The notes below the pieces were generated by a model that did not search any database, was not told the DNA's origin, and saw nothing but the letters and a program-made list of their open reading frames with translations. From contig NZ_LMUF01000062.1 in assembly GCF_009766085.1 (NCBI RefSeq), positions 1 to 64,000 of the forward strand: 64,000 bases of DNA, written 5' to 3'. Position numbers and translations under genes: made by a program. Within the stretch, counting starts at the first letter, position 1. Each line of letters starts with the position of its first letter. Of this stretch, positions 56,182 through 64,000 are shown one piece after another. The DNA comes from Burkholderia sp. S171 (GTDB lineage Bacteria > Pseudomonadota > Gammaproteobacteria > Burkholderiales > Burkholderiaceae).

Positions 56182-57540
56182 ATGAAGCTTTCGTTTCCAA
56201 CTATCGCTTTCGCGGCCGTGATGGGTGTGGCCGGTTGCGCCAACAATCCTGGCTCGACAAGCCATGCGTCCGCTGAGGTCACCCTTGGCGACGCGCCGAC
56301 GCCGGTCAAAACGACGCAGCAGGACCAGATGCGCCAGAAGCTGATAGCCGCCGGGATAGACCCTGACTCCCAACAAGGTCAGATACTGGAGCGTTGGATG
56401 ACAAAATTCGCGGCTGATCCTGCCTGGCAGGCCGCAATGCGCCGAAACCAGACCGACCTGATTTCCCTCTTTGCGATGCCGCTCGCATCGGACGACAGAC
56501 TTCGGATGTTGAAACTATTAAAGGATATCGCGACCGGGCCGGCATACGATTGTCACGCACTGACGCAAGGAGCCGATTTCATCGCAATGGCGAAGTCGGC
56601 TTCGCCGCGCACCCTCGAAGATGTAATGGAGATTTTCCAGATTCTGGTGAACAGCGCCGCTTCAGGACATACAGAAGAACACTACAGTGACTTAACGTTA
56701 CTTGATGCCGATGCACTCCTCAATGCGACACCTCCAGAGCGTGGAGCGAAGGAATATCCTAAGAACCCGTGCAGCATGCTCGCGTTTTCCGTCGACACCA
56801 TCAACGCGCTCCCCCCTGACGTGCGCGGCCCTGCATCCTTTGAGTTCCTCCGCACGTTGAGTCACCGCAAGAATATGATTCAAATGACACTCGACAATCC
56901 TTACGCATATTTCGACGAGTCGTTTGATGAGCGTCAGCTACCAGAGGAAATTCGCCGCCGCCTGCCTTTTGACGGCAGTCGTCCACTTCCATATTCGCGC
57001 ATCACGTTTGACGCCCGTTGGGTGAACAAGACAACGCCAGGAGACGATGCCTCGTTCAAAGATGTCTTCGTCAATCGACGGAACAACGGTGTAGTGGCGG
57101 AAGTGGTCACGTCGGCCGACTGGGCGGACTACACCCTGAGCCTTGACCTCACAAATCTGCGCACACAGACTGTTGGAACTGGAACCGCACTGACACGGTT
57201 GGCGACCCTGCCCGCTGGCGCTCCCTTTGCCACGCTCGCTCGCGAGCCGGTCGCCGGCGAAACCATCGGCATCGCCCTCCCGCAACCATCGAGCAACGGC
57301 GCGGATGCGACGCAGTGCAGGGTGGAGGGAACGGCGCCTGCGTCAACAGTCTTTCAGCAGTTCACGGGCACTGCAGTCACCTTGATATGCTCACAGCGCC
57401 AGAGGACCGGTCTGACTCGTCACTGGCATACAACGCTGTTCTCGGCCTACGGAATTACGTGGACGGACTGGATCGACGACGAGGACGGCCGCACTACCGC
57501 AACCGTTCGGAATGTCACCATCGATGGCGCGCTGGAGTGA
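56182..57540 (+). CDS. Lipoprotein of unknown function
   Basis: A 452-aa protein with a lipobox (MGVAGC, residues 14-19), hence membrane-anchored. The N-terminal half is helical and contains DPAWQAAMRRNQTDLISLFAMP and a conserved-looking GPAYDCHALTQ. The C-terminal half (about 260-452) is beta-rich with cysteines and a WTDWIDDEDGRTTATV end. No catalytic motif is recognisable. It is isolated between decayed regions, with somewhat lower GC than its neighbours, suggesting acquisition. Confidence 0.65.
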   Translation: MKLSFPTIAFAAVMGVAGCANNPGSTSHASAEVTLGDAPTPVKTTQQDQMRQKLIAAGIDPDSQQGQILERWMTKFAADPAWQAAMRRNQTDLISLFAMPLASDDRLRMLKLLKDIATGPAYDCHALTQGADFIAMAKSASPRTLEDVMEIFQILVNSAASGHTEEHYSDLTLLDADALLNATPPERGAKEYPKNPCSMLAFSVDTINALPPDVRGPASFEFLRTLSHRKNMIQMTLDNPYAYFDESFDERQLPEEIRRRLPFDGSRPLPYSRITFDARWVNKTTPGDDASFKDVFVNRRNNGVVAEVVTSADWADYTLSLDLTNLRTQTVGTGTALTRLATLPAGAPFATLAREPVAGETIGIALPQPSSNGADATQCRVEGTAPASTVFQQFTGTAVTLICSQRQRTGLTRHWHTTLFSAYGITWTDWIDDEDGRTTATVRNVTIDGALE

Positions 57541-58918
57541 CTTCGGTGTGTATGTGCATGTCGCTGGCTTAAATTGTCGGGAAATACGCGACAAACGCCC
57601 TGGCGCGAACTCGTCGACAACGCTTGCGCCCAAGTTCCTCGTTCGTAATTCCCGGCGAAATTTTTAGTTGTTGATCCATGAATATGGATGGGCGTTTCGG
57701 GGAACTCTTCCGATGGATGTGAGGGCCGAACGTCCTAGAATGCAGATCCTGGAAGGGTGTACGCTAATTGCTGCCTTGAGGTAGTAGCCTGGTGGCAAGT
57801 AACTGGCCTTCTCGTGCAGTGACGGAGTCACCATAACTCGGTATTGTTCAGTCATATCCGGTTTGAAGAGTAGTGGTACGAATGGTGAATGTCCCTCGTT
57901 TGTCGAGTCTCCAAAAACTTGCTAACCACCAAGCGTAACGAATTTCCGGAAGCGCAAACACCGTTGACGCTGTTGTTGGAGCGGTCAACATTGGCCGCCG
58001 AATCGATAAAAAGTTCATCATGGCGTTAACCTTGCTAATTGCTGTCGTAGGCACCTTGATTGTCGCCGGTAGCTTCTAGATGGTTTCAAACCAAATCGAG
58101 GATGAGAAGGCTAGGTGTGCCGAGCGGGATAACGAGGCAGTCCAATCGGGCTCGAAAACTCAATACCCGAGTTCTTGGTAAATGTGCGCGCCTCAACCTT
58201 GCCCTTGCGCAGCGCCTCGAGCAGACTGACATCCCCTAGGTAGCTGGCGGCGTCGTGAAAAGTCGCACTTAGTCCACCTGTCAGTTGTCCCGGCACCTTC
58301 AGACAATTTCGAAGCCGCTCCCGCAGGCGACTCCCGACCTTCCGTTTGAAGACGTCCCCGAGCTCCGCATCCGGCACACGCATAGCCGGGAGACAACACA
58401 AGCTTTCCTAGGTCACTGAACACGTCCGCCTCGCTCCGAGACTTTCGATTCCCCGCTGAGCCCCGCCCGCTCTAGCGTGACAGACTATATTCCACAGTCA
58501 CTTTCGAAGTTCCTTAGTTCTGCGTGTCATGACAGACTTTGGAAGAGTCTATTTGATAAAAAATTTATCTGTCGAATCAATGGCTTAAAAAATCACCGCG
58601 TGACAGACTTTATTCTCTTGGATCACTGGGACAGTTGAAAGTCAGATATCCTCGTCGAGATTGTCGCGATACCCGCGGAACCCAGCTTTAATGCAGTCTG
58701 CAATGGTGTTATGAAATTGAAATTGATAGCCGCGCGAAAGGGATGGCGGGCTCGTCCGAAGTGCCCACGAGCAGGGCCCTCGACAAAGGCAAACAATTAA
58801 GGCCGGTGCATCGTTCTCGTTTTTCGACGCAACCTGTCCGTCAGCATGCGGCCCGAGCGTCATTGTAATGGCGGCCCACATGCAATTCACCCGCCCTAAC
58901 CCCATGACGGAGGCTCAA
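57541..58918. other. Decayed, gene-poor region
   Basis: AT-richer sequence with fragments only. A plus-strand frame near 57945-58079 ends in a membrane-helix-like stretch (KKFIMALTLLIAVVGTLIVAGSF) with no start. A 96-codon minus-strand frame (58111-58401) is unrecognised. The 58476-58615 repeats are listed separately. Confidence 0.45.
58476..58615 (+). repeat. Three TGACAGACT repeats, possible transposon end
   Basis: CGTGACAGACTATATTC (58476-58492), CATGACAGACTTT (58528-58540) and CGTGACAGACTTTATTC (58599-58615) are same-strand copies. A related ATTTATCTGTCG lies at about 58564-58575 in inverse sense. Several short, unevenly spaced repeats in an AT-rich block resemble TnsB/TniA-type transposase binding sites at the end of a Tn7-like element. 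No transposase gene is present. Confidence 0.45.
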
Positions 58919-59290
58919 ATGCAATATCTATTGATGATCTACTCGGAAGAAAACGGCTGGAACCAGATGACCGACAGCGAGCGGCAGCAAGGAGTTGCCG
59001 CTTATCAGGCGTACACCGAATCGTTGAAAAAGGCGGAGGTGCTCCTGGGTGTCAACCGGCTGCAGCACACGAACACGGCCACCACGGTGCGGCTCATCGA
59101 CGGCAAGCCGCAGGTGCTCGACGGGCCGTATTCCGATTCGAAGGAGCAACTCGGCGGTTACTACCTGATCGACGCGCCCAACCTGGACGCAGCGATCGCG
59201 TGGGCGGCGCGTTGTCCCGGCGCAGCGCACGGCCTCATGGAAGTGCGCCCGGTCTGGACTGCCCCCTACGACGCGCCATCTGCTGCATGA
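58919..59290 (+). CDS. YciI-like (DGPF) protein
   Basis: A 123-aa protein. The start at 58919 is chosen for GGAGG at 58909-58913. It has MQYLLMIYSEE at the start and the DGPYSDSKEQLGGYYLIDA segment that names the DGPF/YciI group. Members adopt a dimeric ferredoxin-like fold. Its stop overlaps the start of an ECF sigma factor gene (ATGA), the typical partner of this family, so it probably takes part in that sigma factor's circuit, although its biochemical action is unknown. Confidence 0.85.
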   Translation: MQYLLMIYSEENGWNQMTDSERQQGVAAYQAYTESLKKAEVLLGVNRLQHTNTATTVRLIDGKPQVLDGPYSDSKEQLGGYYLIDAPNLDAAIAWAARCPGAAHGLMEVRPVWTAPYDAPSAA

Positions 59291-60555
59291 GTCCGTCCGG
59301 CGACGAACGCGACGCTGACAGGGCCGCGCATTCGATTGCCGAGGCGGTCGCTCGCCGCAGCTACGGCAAGCTCGTCGCGCTGCTGGCGATGCGCACCCGC
59401 GACGTCGCCGCGGCCGAGGACGCGCTGGCCGACGCGTTTGCAGCCGCGCTCGCCGAGTGGCCGAAGCGTGGCTGCCCAGCGAATCCTGAAGCGTGGCTGA
59501 TGACGGTTGCGCGCCGCCGGGCGATCGACGGCGCGCGTCATCGCCGTGTAGGCGACGAAGTGACGAACCAGCTCGCGATCCTCGCCGGCGAGATCGACGA
59601 GCGTGAAGCAGGCATGTTGCCGGACCGGCGACTTGCGCTACTGTTTGCATGCACGCACCCTGCGCTCGAGGCCGCGATCCGCACTCCGCTGATGCTGCAG
59701 GTGGTCCTCGGGCTCGAAGCAAAGACGATTGCGTCCGCGTTCCTGATGTCGCCCGCAGCAATGAGCAAGCGCCTCGTGCGGGCGAAGAACAAGATCCGCG
59801 AAGCGGGAATTCCATTCAGCGTACCTGAGCGCGAGGAGTTGCCCGGGCGGCTTGCTGCGGTGCTGGAAGCGGTCTATGCGGCGTATGCGGAGGGGTGGGC
59901 CGATCCGGTCGGCGGCGATACCGTGCGGCGCGATCTCGCCGGCGAGGCGCTGTTCCTTGCACACCTGCTGGTCGAGCTACTGCCCGAGGAGCCAGAGACG
60001 CTTGGTCTGCTCGCGCTGATGCTGTATGCGCAGGCGCGGCGCGATGCCCGACGCGATGCCGCCGGCGAGTACGTGCCGCTATCGGCTCAGGATCCGGAAA
60101 CATGGAACACGCCCATGATCGACGCCGCTAACGCGCTGCTGCGGCGCGCAAGCGCGTGCAACGCAATCGGACGCTTTCAGCTTGAGGCCGCGCTGCAGTC
60201 GGCACACGTGCATCGCTGCCGGACGCATTGCCCGAACTGGGACGAGATCGTGCAGCTCTACGATGCGCTGTTCGCGATTGCAGCGTCGCCCGTGGTCGCC
60301 GTGAACCGCGCTCTCGCGCTGGCGGAACGGGACGGCCCGCAAGCGGCGCTGGACGCGCTCGCGCCATATGCCGACGATCCGCAACTGTCCGACTACCAGC
60401 CGTACTGGGCCGCGCGCGCCAATCTGCTCGCGCGTGCTGGCGTGACGGCCGAAGCCTTGTGCGCGTACGATCTCGCGATAGGACTTGAGCGCGATCCGGC
60501 CGTGCGCCGGTTCCTGCAGCGCAAGCGCATGGCGCTGTCATCGGCGAGCAGCTAG
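59287..60555 (+). CDS. ECF sigma factor with C-terminal extension (ECF42-like)
   Basis: A 422-aa sigma factor, start 59287. Region sigma-2 is about residues 15-85 (AEDALADAFAAALAEWP, PEAWLMTVARRRAIDG) and sigma-4 about 115-170 (LGLEAKTIASAFLMSPAAMSKRLVRAKNKI). A long helical, TPR-like C-terminal domain (about 180-420, DUF6596 type) follows. There is no anti-sigma gene. In the ECF42 group the extension replaces anti-sigma control and a DGPF/YciI gene sits next to it, exactly as here. Confidence 0.85.
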   Translation: MSPSGDERDADRAAHSIAEAVARRSYGKLVALLAMRTRDVAAAEDALADAFAAALAEWPKRGCPANPEAWLMTVARRRAIDGARHRRVGDEVTNQLAILAGEIDEREAGMLPDRRLALLFACTHPALEAAIRTPLMLQVVLGLEAKTIASAFLMSPAAMSKRLVRAKNKIREAGIPFSVPEREELPGRLAAVLEAVYAAYAEGWADPVGGDTVRRDLAGEALFLAHLLVELLPEEPETLGLLALMLYAQARRDARRDAAGEYVPLSAQDPETWNTPMIDAANALLRRASACNAIGRFQLEAALQSAHVHRCRTHCPNWDEIVQLYDALFAIAASPVVAVNRALALAERDGPQAALDALAPYADDPQLSDYQPYWAARANLLARAGVTAEALCAYDLAIGLERDPAVRRFLQRKRMALSSASS

Positions 60556-60941
60556 AAAGGCGCCTTGCGTTTGCCACGCGAGGTTGTTAGCCGCGACGCT
60601 GGCGCTTTGCCGCACCGCACCGCTACTCTCGAATCGAGATCGGGCTGTCTAGCCGTGTGTTTCGCGTAGGTGCCACGGCGTGTGCTTTGAAAACGGGCAA
60701 TTGCACGTCCTTGTAGCTGCCCACTTCTTACGACATCAAGCGAGCATGCGTCGCCTGTCGGCGGTGCTATTCCTGCTAACCAAGGAGCGGTGACTAGCTC
60801 GAAAAGCCGCCACAAGCCCAAGACATGCAGGCATGTCCTGGGCGATGAGTCGAGAGCGTGATTCCTCCGCTAGCGTACAGCGGATAGCGCGACCATTACG
60901 CGCCGAATGACACATCGCTTCTCGCGACAAAAGGCGATTGC
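60556..60941. other. Gene-free stretch
   Basis: 386 bp between convergent genes. No gene or clear terminator was recognised. Confidence 0.4.
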
Positions 60942-61580
60942 TCACGCGTAAGGCGTGCCTGCCATTGCAGCATTTAGGCCGAGGGTTCCCTTATCAACAA
61001 TCGCGAGAAAGACGACTTTCGCTTCTTCCGTATCTCGACTCTGTCGAAAGGTCCGGTGAGCCTGGATTAAGGCCACAGTCCACGTCGCCAAGAGCAGATC
61101 GGCCGCCAGATGGGCGTCGGGATCGCCAGGTTCTCGCCCTACGCATTCACCTAGGGCAACCGCGATGACTTGCGCGAGTTCATCACGTATCGCCCTGGCC
61201 CGAGCCTTGAGGGTTTCGCTGCGCTCGATTGTCTCAATGAAGCCTTGGCTCTCAACAGTAAATTCGATAAGAGGACTCTGTTCCGCCACCAGCCGATGAG
61301 CGAGCAGTCGTAACGTCTCGATCGGAGCGACGCGGGGATCGCGCTGCCGCAAAGCCTCGCGCAGGATCTCGCGACCTTCTTCGTCACGATCAAAAAACAT
61401 GTCCTCCTTGCGCGGAAAGTGATTGAACACGGTCATCCGTCCGACGTCCGCAGCTTCTGCAATCTCGTCCACCGTGACCTGATCGAAGCCGCGCTCCAGG
61501 AACAGGCGCGTGGCGGCATTGGAGATGCCTTCTCGCGTGGCGAGGCGTTTGCGAGATCGGCGGTCGGTTGGCATTGACAT
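60942..61580 (-). CDS. TetR-family regulator
   Basis: A 212-aa repressor-type protein (start 61580, or 61574). The N-terminal HTH is ATREGISNAATRLFLERGF, then VDEIAEAADVGRMTVFNHF. The ligand-binding part is helical. It is divergent from an FAD monooxygenase gene, with a palindrome (61598-61611) in the 57-bp gap, so repression of both genes released by an aromatic or drug-like ligand is the likely scheme. Confidence 0.86.
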   Translation of the reverse strand: MSMPTDRRSRKRLATREGISNAATRLFLERGFDQVTVDEIAEAADVGRMTVFNHFPRKEDMFFDRDEEGREILREALRQRDPRVAPIETLRLLAHRLVAEQSPLIEFTVESQGFIETIERSETLKARARAIRDELAQVIAVALGECVGREPGDPDAHLAADLLLATWTVALIQAHRTFRQSRDTEEAKVVFLAIVDKGTLGLNAAMAGTPYA

Positions 61581-61597
61581 GGTGCTCCTAATAGAAC

Positions 61598-61611
61598 AGT
61601 ATATCTATACT
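61598..61611. promoter_or_regulatory. Likely TetR operator
   Basis: AGTATA-TC-TATACT is a perfect inverted repeat between the two divergent starts. A half-copy AGTATATTA follows at 61629-61637, directly before the monooxygenase ATG. Confidence 0.6.
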
Positions 61612-61637
61612 GAGTACACATTTGGATGCAGTATATT

Positions 61638-63170
61638 ATGAAGCACGTTGATGTAATAATCGTGGGCGCCGGACCGGTCGGACTTTTGACCGCCATCGAG
61701 CTGACTTTGGGTGGCGTCCGCGTCCTCGTGCTGGAGCGCCTGGCCGCCGCAAGCATGGCCATGAAGGCAATGTCGATCGGCCCTCTTGCCAGTGAAGCGT
61801 TACAGCGTCGCGGAATGGCCGCGGCCATTGTCGCCGAAGAGGCGCGCAGCATCGCGACGATGCAGAAGTTCGCAGAGCAGACGGGAGCGGACCTGCGCGG
61901 TCGAGCGGCCAAGTTCAGTGGCCATTTTGCTGGCCTGCTTATCCGGAAGGGCGCGCAGAAAGAACCGGAACGGCGTGCCCGCACAGTGGATCAGCCGGGC
62001 CTCGAAAGCATGCTGGCCGACCGCGCACGCGCTCTTGGAATCGAGGTGCGCCGCGAGTGTGAGGTCACTCGTTTCGTGCAGCAGGTAGATGGTATCGACG
62101 TAGAGTGGGCCTCTCCGGCAGGCGAAGACGGTATCCGCTGCTCCTACCTTGTTGGTTGCGACGGGGGACGCAGCCTCATCCGCAAGATGGCCGGCTTTGA
62201 TTTTCCCGGCACGGCACCCACGTCGACGTTCTATCAAGTTATCGCCGAGATCGACCATCCGGAACATCTGTCGCCCGTTGGATGGCGTCGCACATCGGGC
62301 GGTGTGTTTTCCTATGGGCCTGTCCCCGGTCGATTGTTCATGCTGGACTTCACCGGTCCGCCTGAAGATCGGCAGGCTCCTGTCACACGTGAAGAAGTCG
62401 AAGCCGTACTGCGCCGCATCAGCGGCGCGGACGTGCGTGTGACCACGCTGACACACGGTAGCCGATGGGGAGACAACACGCGGCTTGTCGATACCTACCG
62501 CCAAGGCCGCGTGCTGCTTGCCGGTGATGCGGCGCATGTTCATTCGCCGTTCGGTGGTCAGGGCCTGAGCCTCGGGCTCGTGGACGCTGCGAACCTCGGT
62601 TGGAAGCTTGCTGCGGTCGTTCGCGGCGAGATGCCCGAGAGTTTGCTCGACACCTACACGGCGGAGCGGCGACCCGTGGCCGAAGGCGTTCTGGCGAACA
62701 CCCTTGCCCAAGCCGCCATCCTCCGGCCAGATCCGCAATCGGGTGCGATGCGGGACCTCTTGGCAAACCTCATGCAAATCGATGACGTCAACCGGCTCAT
62801 CAGCGAGATCATGCGCGGCCTTTCCACCCGTTACGATCTCGGGTCGGATCTGGATGACGTCGGACGGCTGATTGGCGACAAGCCGGTCAGCCACGGCAAC
62901 GTCGACGCCTCGCTCTACGATGTCATGCAAGATGGCACGGGTGTTCTTCTCGACGCCTCGACGGATGGAAAGCCTTCCAAACTCGTTGCGACCAGCACGC
63001 AGAAGATACGTTGCGTCGCAATCGAGACAGGGCCTTCAATGCTGATCCGTCCCGATGCCTGCATTGCCTGGGCCGGTGAGGAGAACAGCACAGACGGATT
63101 GGAGGAAGCACTTCGTCGCTGGTTCAATCCAACATCTGATGACAGGTCTAGGGTGCGATCCGAACGGTAA
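61638..63170 (+). CDS. FAD-dependent aromatic monooxygenase
   Basis: A 510-aa flavoprotein hydroxylase of the PHBH/PheA class (start 61638; 61626 possible). It has FAD-binding VDVIIVGAGPVGLL at the N-terminus, CDGGRSLIRK (DG motif, about residue 180) and LLAGDAAHVHSPFGGQGLSLG (GD motif, about 295). A C-terminal thioredoxin-like segment (about 430-500) matches the tetracycline/phenol-hydroxylase subgroup. The enzyme would hydroxylate an aromatic or polyketide substrate with NAD(P)H and oxygen. Regulated by the divergent TetR gene. Confidence 0.84.
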   Translation: MKHVDVIIVGAGPVGLLTAIELTLGGVRVLVLERLAAASMAMKAMSIGPLASEALQRRGMAAAIVAEEARSIATMQKFAEQTGADLRGRAAKFSGHFAGLLIRKGAQKEPERRARTVDQPGLESMLADRARALGIEVRRECEVTRFVQQVDGIDVEWASPAGEDGIRCSYLVGCDGGRSLIRKMAGFDFPGTAPTSTFYQVIAEIDHPEHLSPVGWRRTSGGVFSYGPVPGRLFMLDFTGPPEDRQAPVTREEVEAVLRRISGADVRVTTLTHGSRWGDNTRLVDTYRQGRVLLAGDAAHVHSPFGGQGLSLGLVDAANLGWKLAAVVRGEMPESLLDTYTAERRPVAEGVLANTLAQAAILRPDPQSGAMRDLLANLMQIDDVNRLISEIMRGLSTRYDLGSDLDDVGRLIGDKPVSHGNVDASLYDVMQDGTGVLLDASTDGKPSKLVATSTQKIRCVAIETGPSMLIRPDACIAWAGEENSTDGLEEALRRWFNPTSDDRSRVRSER

Positions 63171-63353
63171 TTACGTGTGCCTCGGCCCGCGGTTCGAGCC
63201 GGGCAAATTGCCGGCTGCCTTCTGAACCAGACCAACCTACCCCGGCGACAAAAGTATTTCGCGGCGGTGAATCTCAGCCCAATGAGGAACGTGGTCGCGG
63301 CCGGTTATCGATTGACGCATTGAGTGCCGCATCGTCGACAGTTTCAATAAGCT

Positions 63354-63926
63354 CTACTGCTTGGTTTCCGCTGCGCCAGCGCCCGGCTTCACGCTGCCGT
63401 CGGGCTGCGGAACTGCAATTGGCTTGACTTCAACGGGAGCCGTGCCATTTTCTTTCAATCCGAGCTTATCGGCGGTCGTCGGTGACACATCGACAATTCG
63501 ACCCTTGACGTAGGGGCCGCGATCTCTGATGTCGACCACTGCGTTATTGCCGTTTTCCAGATTCGTGACCCGGGCCTTGGTGCCAAGCGGCAGCGTTTTA
63601 CTCGCGGCGACATTCGACTGCGGATTCATGGGCGTACCGTCGGCCATCTTTTTTGAGTAAAACTCGCGACCGTAGTAAGAGGCTTTGCCCTTGCGTGGCT
63701 TACCGGAGCGGTCAAGACCGGTGTGCGGAGCCGCCTGTGCGCTCGCCTGGGTGGCATCGGTGGATGCCGGCTTCTGCTCCGCAAGCGCCGTGCTCACGCA
63801 GCACGACAAAGCCAGGAGCAGAAGTGGTCGAAGCCCACGTCTTTTATGCGTTTTCCGGCGCACCCGTTCCAATCCGGGGAGAAGGGCCGGCAGCCGATTC
63901 TCCGTGGTATGAAGATCATCTTTCAT
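63354..63926 (-). CDS. RlpA-like septal ring protein
   Basis: A 190-aa exported protein with GAGGAG before the start. A long basic N-terminus precedes a signal helix (LLLLALSCCVSTALAE). The double-psi beta-barrel (about residues 78-160) has KGKASYYGREFYSKKMADG, TLPLGTKARVTNL and VDIRDRGPYVKGRIVDVS, the last holding the catalytic-type aspartate of RlpA. It lacks the SPOR domain of full-length RlpA. It probably acts on peptidoglycan in the periplasm. 63171-63353 and 63927-64000 show no gene. Confidence 0.82.
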   Translation of the reverse strand: MKDDLHTTENRLPALLPGLERVRRKTHKRRGLRPLLLLALSCCVSTALAEQKPASTDATQASAQAAPHTGLDRSGKPRKGKASYYGREFYSKKMADGTPMNPQSNVAASKTLPLGTKARVTNLENGNNAVVDIRDRGPYVKGRIVDVSPTTADKLGLKENGTAPVEVKPIAVPQPDGSVKPGAGAAETKQ

Positions 63927-64000
63927 TGACCACTCCTCTTCAGCCTGTCAAACGCAGTCGGCACCTGATTCAGCAACAGTAACACCTGAATGACGGGTGC

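Noticed and set aside
58928..59815. 295-codon minus-strand frame opposite YciI and the sigma factor
   Set aside because: Arg/Ser-rich composition typical of a high-GC antisense frame and no motif.
61800..62930. 376-codon minus-strand frame opposite the FAD monooxygenase
   Set aside because: Shadow frame; flavoprotein motifs lie on the plus strand.

Overview
The window looks like a chromosome or megaplasmid segment of a Burkholderiaceae bacterium (Paraburkholderia/Caballeronia type). The reasons are high GC, a Gram-negative porin with the burkholderial SSVTLYG start and aromatic C-terminus, DUF4148 and DUF3563 small proteins, many LysR/AraC/IclR/TetR regulators, and a giant Gly-rich autotransporter. 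The taxon is inferred from gene content; no rRNA or tRNA is present.

Layout. (1) 1-6.5 kb: two recombinase-in-trio (RIT) elements. An intact trio (179-3353, +) is inserted in the third recombinase gene of a second trio (3.3-6.5 kb, -), and an 80-bp piece of that gene flanks the intact trio in inverted orientation on both sides. (2) 7-25.5 kb: accessory genes. These are paralogous cupins, a 2099-aa autotransporter divergent from a LuxR-type regulator, a FUSC-like membrane protein, an HdeA-like protein, an AMP-forming acyl-CoA ligase, an alpha/beta hydrolase, an orphan response regulator and a fatty-acid desaturase. (3) 25.5-30.1 kb: LysR, an AtuA-DUF4387 fusion and an MHS-family transporter. 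(4) 30.3-43.3 kb: a sugar / sugar-acid catabolic locus. It has an ABC importer, SDR dehydrogenase, DapA-family enzyme, enolase-superfamily dehydratase, DgoK-type kinase and MFS permease, all on the minus strand. Divergent from it are a fused IclR regulator-SMP-30 lactonase and a porin. A 17-bp palindrome lies both in the divergent promoter and before the porin. (5) 43.6-47.9 kb: DUF4148 protein, AraC/MFS pair, IS6-family end remnant and a group II intron-like relic. (6) 48-54.7 kb: an envelope/stress island with small exported proteins, a universal stress protein, a two-component system, DUF3563 and TerB-like genes. (7) 54.7-58.9 kb: decayed DNA around one lipoprotein gene. (8) 58.9-63.9 kb: YciI-ECF sigma pair, TetR/FAD-monooxygenase pair and an RlpA-like protein.

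How the genes fit together. In region 4 the pathway reads as import, oxidation to a lactone (SDR), lactone hydrolysis (SMP-30 domain), dehydration (enolase superfamily), then a 2-keto-3-deoxy sugar acid processed by the DapA-family enzyme and/or the kinase. The regulator carries the lactonase domain on its own polypeptide. In regions 2 and 6 I read nine promoters with the same architecture: two heptamers (roughly CTCATTC and CTAATTT) 11 bp apart, followed after exactly 8 nt by a -10-like hexamer. They precede both HdeA-like genes, the universal stress gene, the desaturase, the membrane protein gene at 24997, a 95-aa exported protein, DUF3563-TerB and a dead DUF4148 gene. This is the layout expected for an OmpR/PmrA-type response regulator, and the window encodes two closely similar ones. 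That regulon is the most striking unexplained structure I see.
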